A stretch of DNA of 28,686 nucleotides from Calocera cornea HHB12733 (GCA_001632435.1 KV423948.1:186725-215410), one strand, 5' to 3'. Shown: positions 11,943 through 21,720, counted from the stretch's first letter. The notes: a model not told the origin generated them from the sequence alone. Numbers and translations: made by a program.

Positions 11943-11962
11943 AGGGTAGGGCGCAGCGCGCC
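11943..11962 (+). repeat. Left terminal inverted repeat of the KDZ element
   Basis: AGGGTAGGGCGCAGCGCGCC. Its last 15 bases are identical to the reverse complement of 21721-21735, and the full 20-mers agree at 17 of 20 positions. The core is itself nearly palindromic, which somewhat lowers the surprise of an inverted match. Confidence 0.65.
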
Positions 11963-12076
11963 CAGACCACTCTCTAGTGTACTTCCGGAGGAAACACTCA
12001 TCCAGCATAAATCCAGCGGGTTGTGCCTTTGCTCCCGAGACCCATGCCGGCTTCCGGCTATGTGCACCGCTTTGCC

Positions 12077-12087
12077 TCACGTGAACA
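12077..12087 (+). promoter_or_regulatory. Shared E-box motif upstream of the transposase gene
   Basis: TCACGTGAACA ends 116 bp before the transposase start codon. The identical 11-mer lies 95 bp before the start of the third element gene (19919-19929). CACGTG is the core of bHLH-type binding sites; a shared promoter element is an inference from identity and similar placement. Confidence 0.5.
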
Positions 12088-12202
12088 ACGCGCATTGTTA
12101 TTGTCCTGACACGAACACGTTGCTCCCGACGTCCCCGCCCATTGTCACACCTGTATCACTCCCGACAATCCACTGTACTCCCTCGATCCAGCCCCATGCA
12201 TC

Positions 12203-15200
12203 ATGCCTACAGCTTCTCGAGACGCGAGACGCAGTACCCTCAGTCTGGACGAGTGGCTACAGGCGGACTCCAGCCACCAGCTGGCTGGACGCCGTCCCGA
12301 CGTGGCCCCCCACAGCGCATCTGGCAAGGCTCGTCGCGGACAACACATTCGAATCAGTGTTCTTCCTTCTGGAGGCCAAGGAATCGCAGGACGCTCTGGA
12401 CGTGATCCACTCCGTCCCAGTCTTGCCGAGCTCTTGCAGCAACCCTCCCGACCTCCCCCACAACGTTCACGTCGGCGAGCTCCGCGCGACGTGTTCAGCA
12501 TCGCTGCTCTGGACGCGCGAGAGAAGGATTTGGAGGCTCAAGAACGCGCACGGCGCCATGCCGATCCCGAAGAGGCGGCCGCAGTCAAATTCCTTCACGC
12601 CGAAGTTCTCGATACTCAGATGGCTCGCGAGGAGGATGAGGGCGCGTGGCAGGACATCGAGATGGGACAACCACCACATCCGGAAGAGGATGTCTTGATG
12701 AATACCTGGTCTAAACTTACGTACGCACCTCCTGAACCAGTGTCTAATACTTTTCTTCTTACCTTTCTTGAAGAGGCCACACCCGGCATGAATCCGGAAA
12801 AGGAGCTCATGCCCAGCGGCTTCTCCATACCGCCGCCGCCTGGGATCGTCTGACTCCCGACCTTCTGCATGATTACCTGCTCTGGAGGCATGGGTCTCCC
12901 CCGTCTCCGTCCCGAGAGCAGCCCATACCACCCACTGCACTCCGGAACATCACCATCGCCGTCGTCACTTGGAACGGAATTGAGCAGCGAACATTCACCG
13001 CTCCCATCCAGAGCATTAGTGACGTCCGCGTCCTGATGCAGCACGGCTTTCTGGCTTGTAGTCCGGAGGTACCACGGCTGGCAATACATCTCCCGATACT
13101 TGAAGTTCAGCACCATGCTCGGCAGCGTGCCTTCGTGTCTCACGAGGCTTGGGCTCGTATATTGTGTGATTTACACGGGGTGAGTCCGGACGATGCTGTT
13201 ACCTTTTCTTTTCCTGACGACGGATTAGGTACCTTATCGATCTTATTTCTGCCGCCAGATCATGACGACGTACGATGCGTACGTCCAGATTCTGTATGCG
13301 CTTGAGGAGCAAGTCAAGATCGCGCTGCGTCGAGATGGACCTGATTGGCGTGTGAAGCACAGTTGTCCTGCATGCACATACAAGGTGATTTCCAGATGTT
13401 ACCGAACAGTTGGGAGTGGTTCTCACGCTAGATCAGCTTCAAGACGAGGTGCCGTTATCGCTGTCCCGACTGATCTGTGGAGATGGCAATAACTCCAGTA
13501 AACGCTTTGCTCACTCCGGCCGTCACGACCCACGGGAGTATCACAGCGATTACATCCTTCCAGAAGGGCAGGTGGACCACTTCCAGTACGATGTGAAACG
13601 CCGTTCCAGGAGGCCAACAGTAAGCCATCTAGCATTCTGGACACGTTCAGGTTGACTGAATGTGTTGTTCTCATGATAGGTCCACCCTATCGAGGTTGTG
13701 CCTCCCGAAGACGACGACGTTCTTCCTCCTTCCGGTCAAGGCGAACCCCTTTCCAGAGCTGATGGGGCCCAATCCATGGCATGCGCAGACAAGTGGAAGG
13801 CCGCTCAGGCCAAAGGTTCTGGAAGTGGCTTTCGACAGGCTCTTCATGAAACGGGGCATTTCCTGACAGTTTGTCGCCACGCATTCATCCTGTATTCTGC
13901 CGACATGATCCAGAGTGGGGAATTGTGAGTGTTCGGTGGCCCTTTCAAATTTTATGTCTCTCATTCCCCTCTTCGTGCTATCCAGAGCAAAGTACTCTCT
14001 TGCCAGCTTGGACAAGTGTATGGACACGATTGGTCCTGATATTGGCTATGGCTATGATATTGGGTGCAGCCATTCTGCCACTGTTTTCCAGAGTTCCATT
14101 GGGGAAAAGGCTCAGGACCGCCGCCTTCGTTTCTTTGTCGGGGCGTTCCACGGCTATGCTCACAATCGTCGCTGCCAGCTTGCCTTCCACCCTCGTATCC
14201 AGACGGTTGCTGGGTTAGAAGATTTCGAGACGTGTGAATGGATCTTCAGCCAGCAGAACCACACCGCGCGCCTTTTCAGGCATGGATCCCGATTCCATCG
14301 TCACATGACGATGGATTGGTTTTACCGGCGATGGGATAGTGACCGGAGGGCTGCGCTTGGTACGTGTCCAGATAGAGCATACGGGGTTTCCTGACTGAGC
14401 CATGAACAGGGGACTTCCTGTATAAGAATTATCGACAAGCTCTGGAGATCATGAAGGATGTGGGCCCCGTGGTCCAGACAATGTTCAGCTCACTCGGCCT
14501 CAGCGAACTTGACGTTGAGCGGTTCCTGAATGCGGAACGTGCATATCTTCAAAGTCTGGAAAAGGAGCCTGATATGGATCAAACCGCCTTTCGATATCTG
14601 GAAACATTGCGCATGCTTCGAGAAGAAGAGTCAGTTCACATTCCTTCCTCATTATTTCTTCTGGAATTCATGCGAGGGGTTCAGGATGAAGCTCGAGCGG
14701 TATCGTATTCACGAATGGGTCAACATGACACCCGGCAACTGGAACAGCCAGACCATTCGCGAGCAGGGCCGTAGTCAAGAACGGGATTACCTCCGGGTCC
14801 TGAGGACGGTGCAGGACCTGCAACTCTTGGCGGGCAAGTACGAGGACGACCTCCGGACAGAGCGTTGGACACCTGATCATCCTGAGTGGCAGCGTTATGA
14901 GCTCCTTTCTCGTTGTCGAGAATTCAACCTGGCACTGGACAGGTTGGAGGACCTCGTTGTCCAGAGATTATTTGAGATGGAGAAGCTGAATGCCCGAGGC
15001 ACTGGTAACTACAATGCCTGCCGTCTAGACTTGCTTTTCCTAACCTGTATTCAGGATATGCCATGCGGACATCCATTGCCCGAGCTCTCAGTACCCGAAG
15101 TGTTGCCATCCGGAATGCTTTGGATACCTACAATCGCCTCGCTGTCACGATGAACCCACCGCGACCCGTCTTGCAATTCGACACGGTTCTGGAGTACGCA

Positions 15201-15776
15201 TTCTTATCGGACTTCAGCATTCTGCGATACTCCCGTCAGGACATTCGGTCAGAGCCTTGGGTGCAGCCACACATTCGGGAACTTTTAGTGAATTGGCTCC
15301 TCCTGAAATGCGCGGGAGAGGAGATCAGGCGGTTGAACGTTGAGATTCGCCGCGTCCTGACAGCCATTCAATGGGAGCCTGTCATGAATCGGGCCCTCGC
15401 TTCGGCGGTAGCCACCTCCGGAGACGTGCTGCTCGCTCAGGAGGTTCGTGAACGACTGCGCCGACAGGCCCAGGTGGATGCAAAGCTCCGGAATCGACTT
15501 CATGACATTATGCACCTGCCAGGCTATTGCGGTTTTCGGGAACCCGGGGTACCTTTGGTGCCTGTCCAGACTGAAGCGGAGAACAGGGAACTGCCCCTTC
15601 CGGAGGAGACGTTCTATGCCGATCCCGCCGAACCAGAGAATGAAGAGGTACAGTCTTTTGACCAGGACGTCTCCGGAGGAGGAGGTTACAATTATGTCGA
15701 GGTGGTGGAGGACGAGCAGACTCAGGAGCTGGACACGATAGCGGACGCCTTTACCCATATATTGACTGTATCATGA
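12203..15776 (+). CDS. KDZ transposase, apparently intact
   Basis: Nine exons join in frame to about 1037 aa: 12203-12720, 12774-13179, 13259-13384, 13437-13619, 13680-13924, 13986-14359, 14410-14629, 14685-15004 and 15055-15776. Family signatures appear in order: WRVKHSCPACTYKLQDE, ICGDGNNSSKRF (Asp about 366), CADKWKAA, HFLTVCRHAFILYSADMIQS, GELAKYSLA, YGYDIGCS (Asp about 517), AFHGYAHNRRCQLAFHP, GLEDFETCEW (Glu about 571/574), then GTGYAMRTSIARAL and EEIRRLNVEIRRVLTAI. The two aspartates and the glutamate cluster fit the RNase H-fold catalytic triad proposed for KDZ enzymes, which cut and paste DNA in the nucleus. The first 170 residues are Arg/Ser/Pro-rich and not conserved to my eye, so the exact start is less certain. 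The acceptor at 13436 was preferred over 13431 because it restores CPACTYKLQDE. No stop or frameshift was found. Confidence 0.9.
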
Positions 15777-16028
15777 CCGTCCGGATAGATGTACCATTAA
15801 AATCTACTGTAATAGTAATAGCATGGCCGGTCCAGAACTGTCCTCAGGTAATATTACCAGGGTGTAACCCCAAACTAGCCTCCCGAGTGGCCAACCCCAA
15901 CCAGCCAGAACCCTACCTCTGGGCTGGTGGTACAACACTTAGGCCATTACAACTGGATAAGTGGGGTCCCTTCCACTGATTTCTGGACCAGCTGGCCAAT
16001 ATTATTGTTCAAACAATGCCATGGTTGG
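15777..16028. other. KDZ element, 3' flank of the transposase gene
   Basis: This non-coding stretch belongs to the element, with TCCNGA-type motifs up to about 15985. It is followed by AT-rich sequence (CCAATATTATTG) leading into the nested foldback repeat. No gene is visible. Confidence 0.5.
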
Positions 16029-16715
16029 GAGGGTATTGTCTGCGCGGGATATGTTGAACAAAGAGCCTTGGACAGCTTCGTTGTATTTGATGAAGCAAAT
16101 CATGGAGAGATGATGCCACTATGAGGTATTATCTCAACATGATTGATAACTCATTCAGCACTGGATGAGCGATGGTTGAGAAGGAGAGGTGGAGGACTGA
16201 GTAGAAGATTGAGTGAAAAAAAAAAACCACATCATATCAATGATGTGGGCAAGCTGGATGAGCGATGGCTGAGAAGGAGAGGTGGAGGACTGAGTAGAAG
16301 ATTGAGTGGACGAATAACTGCNNNNNNNNNNNNNNNNNNNNNNNNNNNNNNNNNNNNNNNNNNNNNNNNNNNNNNNNNNNNNNNNNNNNNNNNNNNNNNN
16401 NNNNNNNNNNNNNNNNNNNNNNNNNNNNNNNNNNNNNNNNNNNNNNNNNNNNNNNNNNNNNNNNNNNNNNNNNNNNNNNNNNNNNNNNNNNNNNNNNNNN
16501 NNNNNNNNNNNNNNNNNNNNNNNNNNNNNNNACGAATAACTGCCACATCATATCAATGATGTGGGCAAGCTGGATGAGCGATGGCTGAGAAGGAGAGGTG
16601 GAGGACTGAGTAGAAGATTGAGTGGAAGATTGGGAAGATGACAGTTTGCTTCATCAAATACAACGAAGCTGTCCAAGGCTCTTTGTTCAACATATCCCGC
16701 GCAGACAATACCCTC
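16029..16715. mobile_element. Nested foldback (inverted-repeat) element with tandem-repeat core and assembly gap
   Basis: Two 71-bp arms, 16029-16099 and 16645-16715, are reverse complements of each other. Between them is a tandem array with visible copies of a roughly 55-bp block at 16161-16215, 16254-16308 and 16570-16624. Copies two and three adjoin a 9-bp-stem hairpin (arms CCACATCAT and ATGATGTGG, loop ATCA) at 16227-16248 and 16543-16564. The period is about 93 bp. Positions 16322-16531 are 210 N, so the copy number is unknown. A short open frame in the arms reads EGIVCAGYVEQRALDSF but I do not recognise it. TCCNGA motifs stop before and resume after this block, supporting insertion into the KDZ element. 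No transposase is seen, so it would be non-autonomous. Confidence 0.6.
16322..16531. other. Assembly gap (210 N)
   Basis: This run of N lies inside the tandem array of the nested foldback element. The same bases (ACGAATAACTGC) occur on both sides, consistent with a collapsed repeat. The gap length may be an estimate. Confidence 0.95.
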
Positions 16716-17028
16716 TTTCCACCTCAGACACCCTCTCATTGCATGGTTGTTGAGATGAGCCCACCTGGGTAGAAGAATTCTTTTTGGATGAGGACCACAT
16801 GGGATATTCTGGAATAACACTACCTATTATAGTTGATCATTGAGATCAGAGTGAATCTACATCATACCTGGACCTTTCTGGACAAATGACATAACATAAT
16901 ATTAACCATTGGAACACCCGAATACAAATTAATCTTATAATCTCCAGACAGCCTGCAACTGTCTGCAATCCATACCACACTTGCTCCGGAAACAAGCACA
17001 TGACTGAGGGACGTTGCCTGGTCTGCTC

Positions 17029-17210
17029 CGCGTCCAGATTGCTTCCGGATGGGTGGCGCAGAGATAGGGACCTGCGAGTCCGCGTCCAGATTGATTCCGG
17101 ATGGGTGGCGCAGACATAGGGACCTGCGAGTCCGCGTCCAGATTGCTTCCGGATGGGTGGCGCAGCCATAGGGACCTGTGAGTCCGCGTCCAGATTACTT
17201 CCGGACAAGG
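17029..17210 (+). repeat. 52-bp minisatellite, about 3.5 copies
   Basis: Units starting CGCGTCCAGATT recur at 17029, 17081, 17133 and 17185, an exact 52-bp period with few mismatches. Each unit carries GTCCAGATT and, a few bases on, TTCCGGATG, so the array multiplies the element-wide hexamer motif in pairs. Confidence 0.9.
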
Positions 17211-17870
17211 GCCCGTGCGCACCATTTGCTTCCGGACGCGGGGGCCAGAACGCGCGTCAGCAAAGCAGAGCGCATACATCCAGCTCTCTTCTCTACGACC
17301 TCCTCGTCCGGACGGTCCTGTCGTTTTACGCTCTCGTGCTTCGTACCTCTGACTGGATTCTGGAAACTGTCTTCGTGCCGTCTGGTAGAGTCCTGACATC
17401 GCCTTCAACGTGGTCCTCGCATTCCAGAACGCTTTCTACGCCCCGACTCAGGATCGAGAAGGACTCAGAGGGGGGGGGGCCACTGGTCGTGAGGTACGCC
17501 GCTCGTTGCTGCTCTGTCTGGACGAGCATATCTAACACGGTGTCCAGATCTTGCAGAGCTACCTGTATCTGGACGCTCACAGGGCCACGAGCGGCATACA
17601 AGTGCGTCTCCCTCCCCGTAACGTCTGGACAGTCACACTGACTCACCGTCCAGACAGAACGAGCGCATACAGGAGGCGTATTGCCTCTTCTGCCCCTGTC
17701 CGGACTAGGTGAGTCACAACCTCTGCTCCTTCGTGACGTGTACGCTGATACTGTTCCAGACAGGCGTACAGATACATAATCACTTCCCGAACGGCAACCC
17801 CATCCTGACGGCGATCATCCTCCCCGCGTCCGGAACATTGTCTCCCACCCTTCGCCCACTCTACTGCAAC
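17211..17870. other. KDZ element spacer upstream of the second gene; unresolved minus-strand ORFs
   Basis: Two minus-strand ORFs (17643-17882, 79 codons; 17326-17646, 106 codons) look more protein-like than noise, for example ALQDLDTVLDMLVQTEQQRA in the second. They lie in different frames and I found no splice joining them. The first would overlap the start of the rightward gene at 17871 head to head by 12 bp. They could be a small opposing gene, remains of one, or chance. The stretch also contains many TCCNGA motifs and likely holds the promoter of the 17871 gene. Confidence 0.3.
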
Positions 17871-19584
17871 ATGTCGTGGCATCGTCCTTCTGGCTCTTCT
17901 GGAAAAAGGTCATACACGCAGCCCTCTGGAGCCTCTCCCTCACGTTCTCGACCGGATGACACGCAGTCCTCTGGATTCTTCTCCCAGGATGTCCCGATGA
18001 GCCCCCGCCCGACTCAGGGGCAACCGCGCCAGCCCCAGCCGGGATTTGAGCCCATTTACGTCCAGAGGGTTCACCGCGGTACGGCCTTCGGCGATGGAAT
18101 GCCTGCTCCAGACTACACCCCGAGGCCGAATCCACCATCTGGACCGGTGCTGACCGCCGACCACGTTCCAGTCATGGTGGGCTCCCGACTCGTCCAGAAG
18201 CATCAAGCGGTTGCCGGCCCTTTGCAGTTGTTTCCCTCTTTCCAGACCGCCAAATTCAAGCACCCTTTCCGGAACTACCTTGAGGAGAACCGCGATGTCA
18301 TCGCGACGACCCAGTTCAACCGTGAAGACTTCATGACACCTGTGACCAAGCAGCAGGTTGTCCAGAATAAGCTGCTCCGCCCGTCGAATCCCGATGAATA
18401 CTACTTCGATGCTCCTTTCAAGTCTGGATCGACTGAATTTGGTAAGTCCAGAGTTCATGCGCATATAGCTTCGTCTTGACTGTATTGTAGCCCTGCCACA
18501 CGTTCGCTTCTTCGAGGTCAATCTGGACAGCAACCAGCCCCGTCAGGAACAGTTTGGAATGGTTGTGGGTTTCCCGATGCTCTTTCGGAACGTCCCGATT
18601 TCCGAGGCCGAGTTCAAACAAGGCTTTCCCATGCAGCTGCGCTCTCGGGAGGATCTCCACGGTGACGACTACCGGAGAAGCGTACTGGTGTCCGATCGGG
18701 CTGTGCGGGTCATGCAAGGCTCCCGAGTGGACCGCCTCGATGTTGCGTCCCGACACATGCATACATGGAAGGAGGGTTATGGTGATCGCCTGCGGAAATT
18801 ATCTTTCAAGACCGAGTTGGCTCCTCAGGTTCTGGACTTGGTGCGCTGTGCCCTTTTCCGGAGGCTGACTATATGCTGACTTGGTCTGGAGTTGACTGCA
18901 GGGGATCGCATCCTGAACGCTGGTTTCTTTTTCGTTTTCATGTCGACCGACGGCTCCGGACCGGTCAGCCCTCCCGATTGCTTCAACATCATCTCTCGCG
19001 GAGTCTGGCATGACAAATATGCGATGGAGTGTCTGGAGGCTATTCTGAAGTTCCTCCAGACCAAGTTCGCCTACTACATTCGCGACATGAAGACAAGGAA
19101 CGTCGGGAAGTTCAACAACACAGGCAACACGCGTCCCGTCAACACCGTCTTCACTCCCGAAGACATGGCCGCGATGGAGCGCCCTCTGGACGAAGGTCGT
19201 GCCACCTGGGATGTCCCGAACAGCGCACCACAAGTACCCACCTTTGATGGTCGTCCACTCGGTCCGGATGAAACGTATTGGCCGCGGCTGCCTGACGATG
19301 TCAGGAGGGCCATTCTGGAACATGTGCATGACTTTCACGCTCACTCTGACGCGTCTATCACGTCCAGACTGATGGAGGCCGTGACCCGCTCATACTACTA
19401 CCGACACCCTCGGGACTGGGCGTCTCATATCGACGCCGTCGTGAACTTCGCCGACACTCGCGAAGGTCGGGTCCGGGTGAACGGCTTGCCCTTCGACGAC
19501 ATCCTGAGTTCCATGTATCATGCAAAGGTGATGGAATGGGCGGACGGTACTCCAGTCGGGACAGGCTCTGCGTTGCGCGATTAA
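17871..19584 (+). CDS. Unrecognised KDZ-element protein, second gene
   Basis: I do not recognise this gene. Exons 17871-18441, 18491-18840 and 18892-19584 give about 537 aa. The first 100 residues are Ser/Pro/Arg-rich and disordered. A dense, probably globular part follows with motifs such as FKHPFRNYLEENRDVIATTQ, LPHVRFFEVNLDS, AGFFFVFMSTDGSG and AILKFLQTKFAYYIRDMKTR. No zinc finger, catalytic signature, signal peptide or membrane segment is evident. An HxD occurs in FHAHSDAS, but nothing else supports a TET/JBP dioxygenase. The first intron is canonical. The second only keeps frame with a GAG acceptor at 18891; the better-looking CAG at 18901 would shift the frame, so this join is uncertain or marks a lesion. 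Its place between the transposase and the third gene, and its TCCNGA load, make it an integral element gene. A DNA-binding or anti-silencing role is only a guess. Confidence 0.75.
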
Positions 19585-19598
19585 ACTCACAACAACAT

Positions 19599-19754
19599 GT
19601 CCGGATGGACGCCTCACACTGCTCATGACTCTCTGCTTTCCCGCTTCACGATTTTCTCTTCCAATCAGCGTCCGGATGGACGCCTCACTGCTCATGACTC
19701 TCTGCTTTCCCGCTTCACGATTTGCTCTTCCAATCAGCGTCCGGATGGACGGCA
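19599..19754 (+). repeat. Tandem duplication of about 70 bp, 2.2 copies
   Basis: GTCCGGATGGACG starts at 19599, 19670 and 19739; units of 71 and 69 bp are nearly identical, differing by a two-base deletion and a T/G change. It begins 14 bp after the stop of the second element gene, and each unit start carries TCCGGA. Confidence 0.9.
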
Positions 19755-19918
19755 CAATGCCTGGCTCCCGAAAGCCACTTTCATTTCTCTCACCTCTTCA
19801 CTTCTCTCTCGAATAGTCTGGAAGATGCAGACGCTGCTCATTGATAGGGTTTCATTCATAGTTAAATGGTCCAGAATCCTGTGGTACATACCGTCCAGAC
19901 AAATGCTACATGATTGTG

Positions 19919-19929
19919 TCACGTGAACA
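19919..19929 (+). promoter_or_regulatory. Shared E-box motif upstream of the third element gene
   Basis: TCACGTGAACA is identical to 12077-12087 ahead of the transposase gene and ends 95 bp before the start codon at 20024. This spacing suits an upstream activator site; no experimental support is available here. Confidence 0.5.
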
Positions 19930-20023
19930 CAATAACGGCACGCGACGCACCGCGTGAAAGGCCCTCCGGACGAAATGGTCCCATGCTCTTCCGTCTGGTC
20001 CACACATTCTTTCTATCTCCTCG

Positions 20024-21488
20024 ATGTCTGGAACGAGCAACACAACGCCTACGTCCGGACAAAAGCCCAGAAATCGACCTTGGCTGGAAAGAAAAGAAAA
20101 GTGGCAAGATAATCGGGATCGCCATGCATATGCAAACGAACTGGCTCTGGACATCTCTGCATCGTTGGATGAAAGCATCCGGAGAGCAGCACTCGAATGT
20201 GGCCTTCCTGAAGACTCAATGCGATCGGTTGTTCTGGGACACCAGAATTTGCACAGATTCCGGAAAGAGCGGGCCCCCAACCTCAAGAATGTCGCGGTGC
20301 ATCTCACTCAGCGTGACTTCGCGGCGAGAGGTGAGGTCATTGTCGCAAATTCCAGAAAAGGTGCTGATGCCTCATGTCAGGTGAACCTTTTGATCTCCAT
20401 CTTCATGAAGATGTGTGGAAGGCTCGCCTTCAAGAACTGCATTCCGATCCCGACGCAGCCACCGCAGGTCGGGAGTCCTTGCAGGCAAAAAAGGAGACGA
20501 ACAATCATCAAGTGCGCGTCTCTCGAAAGGGGCGCGAGGTTGATCATACCAGCACTGCAGCTGCTTTCCAGAAAGAGGTAGGATGCAGAGCTTTACAGGT
20601 AAACTATCTGCTGATTCTGTTCCAGGTACATGCTTTCAATATCCGGACAGGGGGGCATATCTTCGGATTCACAGTGAAAGGAAGAAGTCTGGACTACGGC
20701 ACACCACAATTCTTCGGGACAGAGATGGGAGAGGCATTTGTTCGCCAGTTGGTGGGCAAGTCTGGACAGGATTTGGCCCGCGACTTCGAAATATTCATTA
20801 CGCAAGGATCCAGAGGTGAGCATGACAGATTATGCGTCATACACTGTTTTGCCTGACCCTCACGACAGGTGTGGCAAATCGTTGGCTGCTCCGGAAAAAC
20901 GACGTGAAATCCAGTGTCAGGAAGATGCTGCTGCAGAGCCTCCGTATGCTCGTCTGTGCCCGTTGCGAGAGTGCCTTGTTCATCTGCTTCTCAGGAACGG
21001 CGACAGGAGATGACAACGCAACAATGCAATATGCGCGTTTCGGGAGACATATCGAGGACACTTATAGTGTGACTCTCGACGGCTGGCCCACTCCAGAGCT
21101 CATCAATCCATCTTGTCTCGGGACAGCCGACCTGAACGCACTGCATGCGGCCTTACTTGAAGGCACATGCCTCTTCCGGAGGATGACGACGGACGAGAAA
21201 GCACGACGAGCCGGAGAAAGGGCGAAGGAACTCGAGAAGGAAAGGGCGAAACGGCTCCAGCGCAAAGCTGCTCTCGCCAGTCTGGACGGGGACGACATGG
21301 AGGTGGAGGCCCTGTGTGCCCCTGCTACTCTCCAGAACGTAGCATCTGTGCGAGCCCTTCAGGATTTGCCAATCAATACTTTGGTACTTCCGGATGGAGC
21401 ACGTGCACAAGCTTTCGACGAGAGGGCGGATTTGGAGTTTTCTCAATTGTCTGGAAATTTCCTCATGGCCCCTCAGGAAGCCTGGTAG
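20024..21488 (+). CDS. Agaricomycete-restricted KDZ-associated protein, third gene
   Basis: Four exons (20024-20330, 20381-20577, 20626-20815, 20869-21488; introns of 50, 48 and 53 nt) give about 437 aa. From memory it resembles a large family of hypothetical proteins in mushroom genomes. Those pair an N-terminal HMG-box-like or helical DNA-binding stretch with a C-terminal block ending in an M-Y-x-x-Y/F and V-x-L-x-GWP pattern; here that is MQYARFGRHIEDTYSVTLDG followed by WP. The middle block HAFNIRTGGHIFGFTVKGRS also fits. A basic coiled coil (AGERAKELEKERAKRLQRK) follows. The function is not established; a nuclear, DNA-associated role is inferred. Residues near 20956-20998 (LVCARCESALFICFS) may be an unspliced or decayed intron: the sequence has GT...AG edges, but removing it breaks the frame or creates a stop. 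The gene follows the second gene after a 439-bp spacer. Confidence 0.75.
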
Positions 21489-21720
21489 CAGGGTTCTAGT
21501 AGCTATAAGACTGCCATTTCTAGATACGATAATGACAATACCTCGCTTCCCGATTGCTTCCACTGCTGCCGTCATGACATGCACGTGTCCAAAAGCACGA
21601 CAAACTGTTACCCGGCTGACGATCTGCCGGAACGGCTGTGCACTGCCTCTTCCGGATGTAAAAAAGGTGGATATTGGCCGGATGGGGTATTTGGACGGCT
21701 TGTCTCTAGTAGGAGACGTA

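Larger units (their letters stand above)
11984..21657. repeat. Dispersed TCCNGA/TCNGGA hexamers filling the KDZ element
   Basis: By hand count there are roughly 110 copies of TCCGGA, TCTGGA or TCCAGA, plus about 75 of TCCCGA, TCGGGA, TCCTGA or TCAGGA. Chance predicts about 16 for the whole set in this length. They occur in exons in all frames, in introns, in both minisatellites and between genes. They are absent from the nested insertion (about 15990-16800). In the host sequence on both sides the three main hexamers are at about the chance rate. The function is unknown; a binding site for an element protein is my inference. Confidence 0.8.

Noticed and set aside
18892..19584. TET/JBP-type dioxygenase in the second element gene, expected from known KDZ associations
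   Set aside because: Only an isolated HxD (HSD) was found; the surrounding fold signature and the distal His/Arg pattern are not visible.
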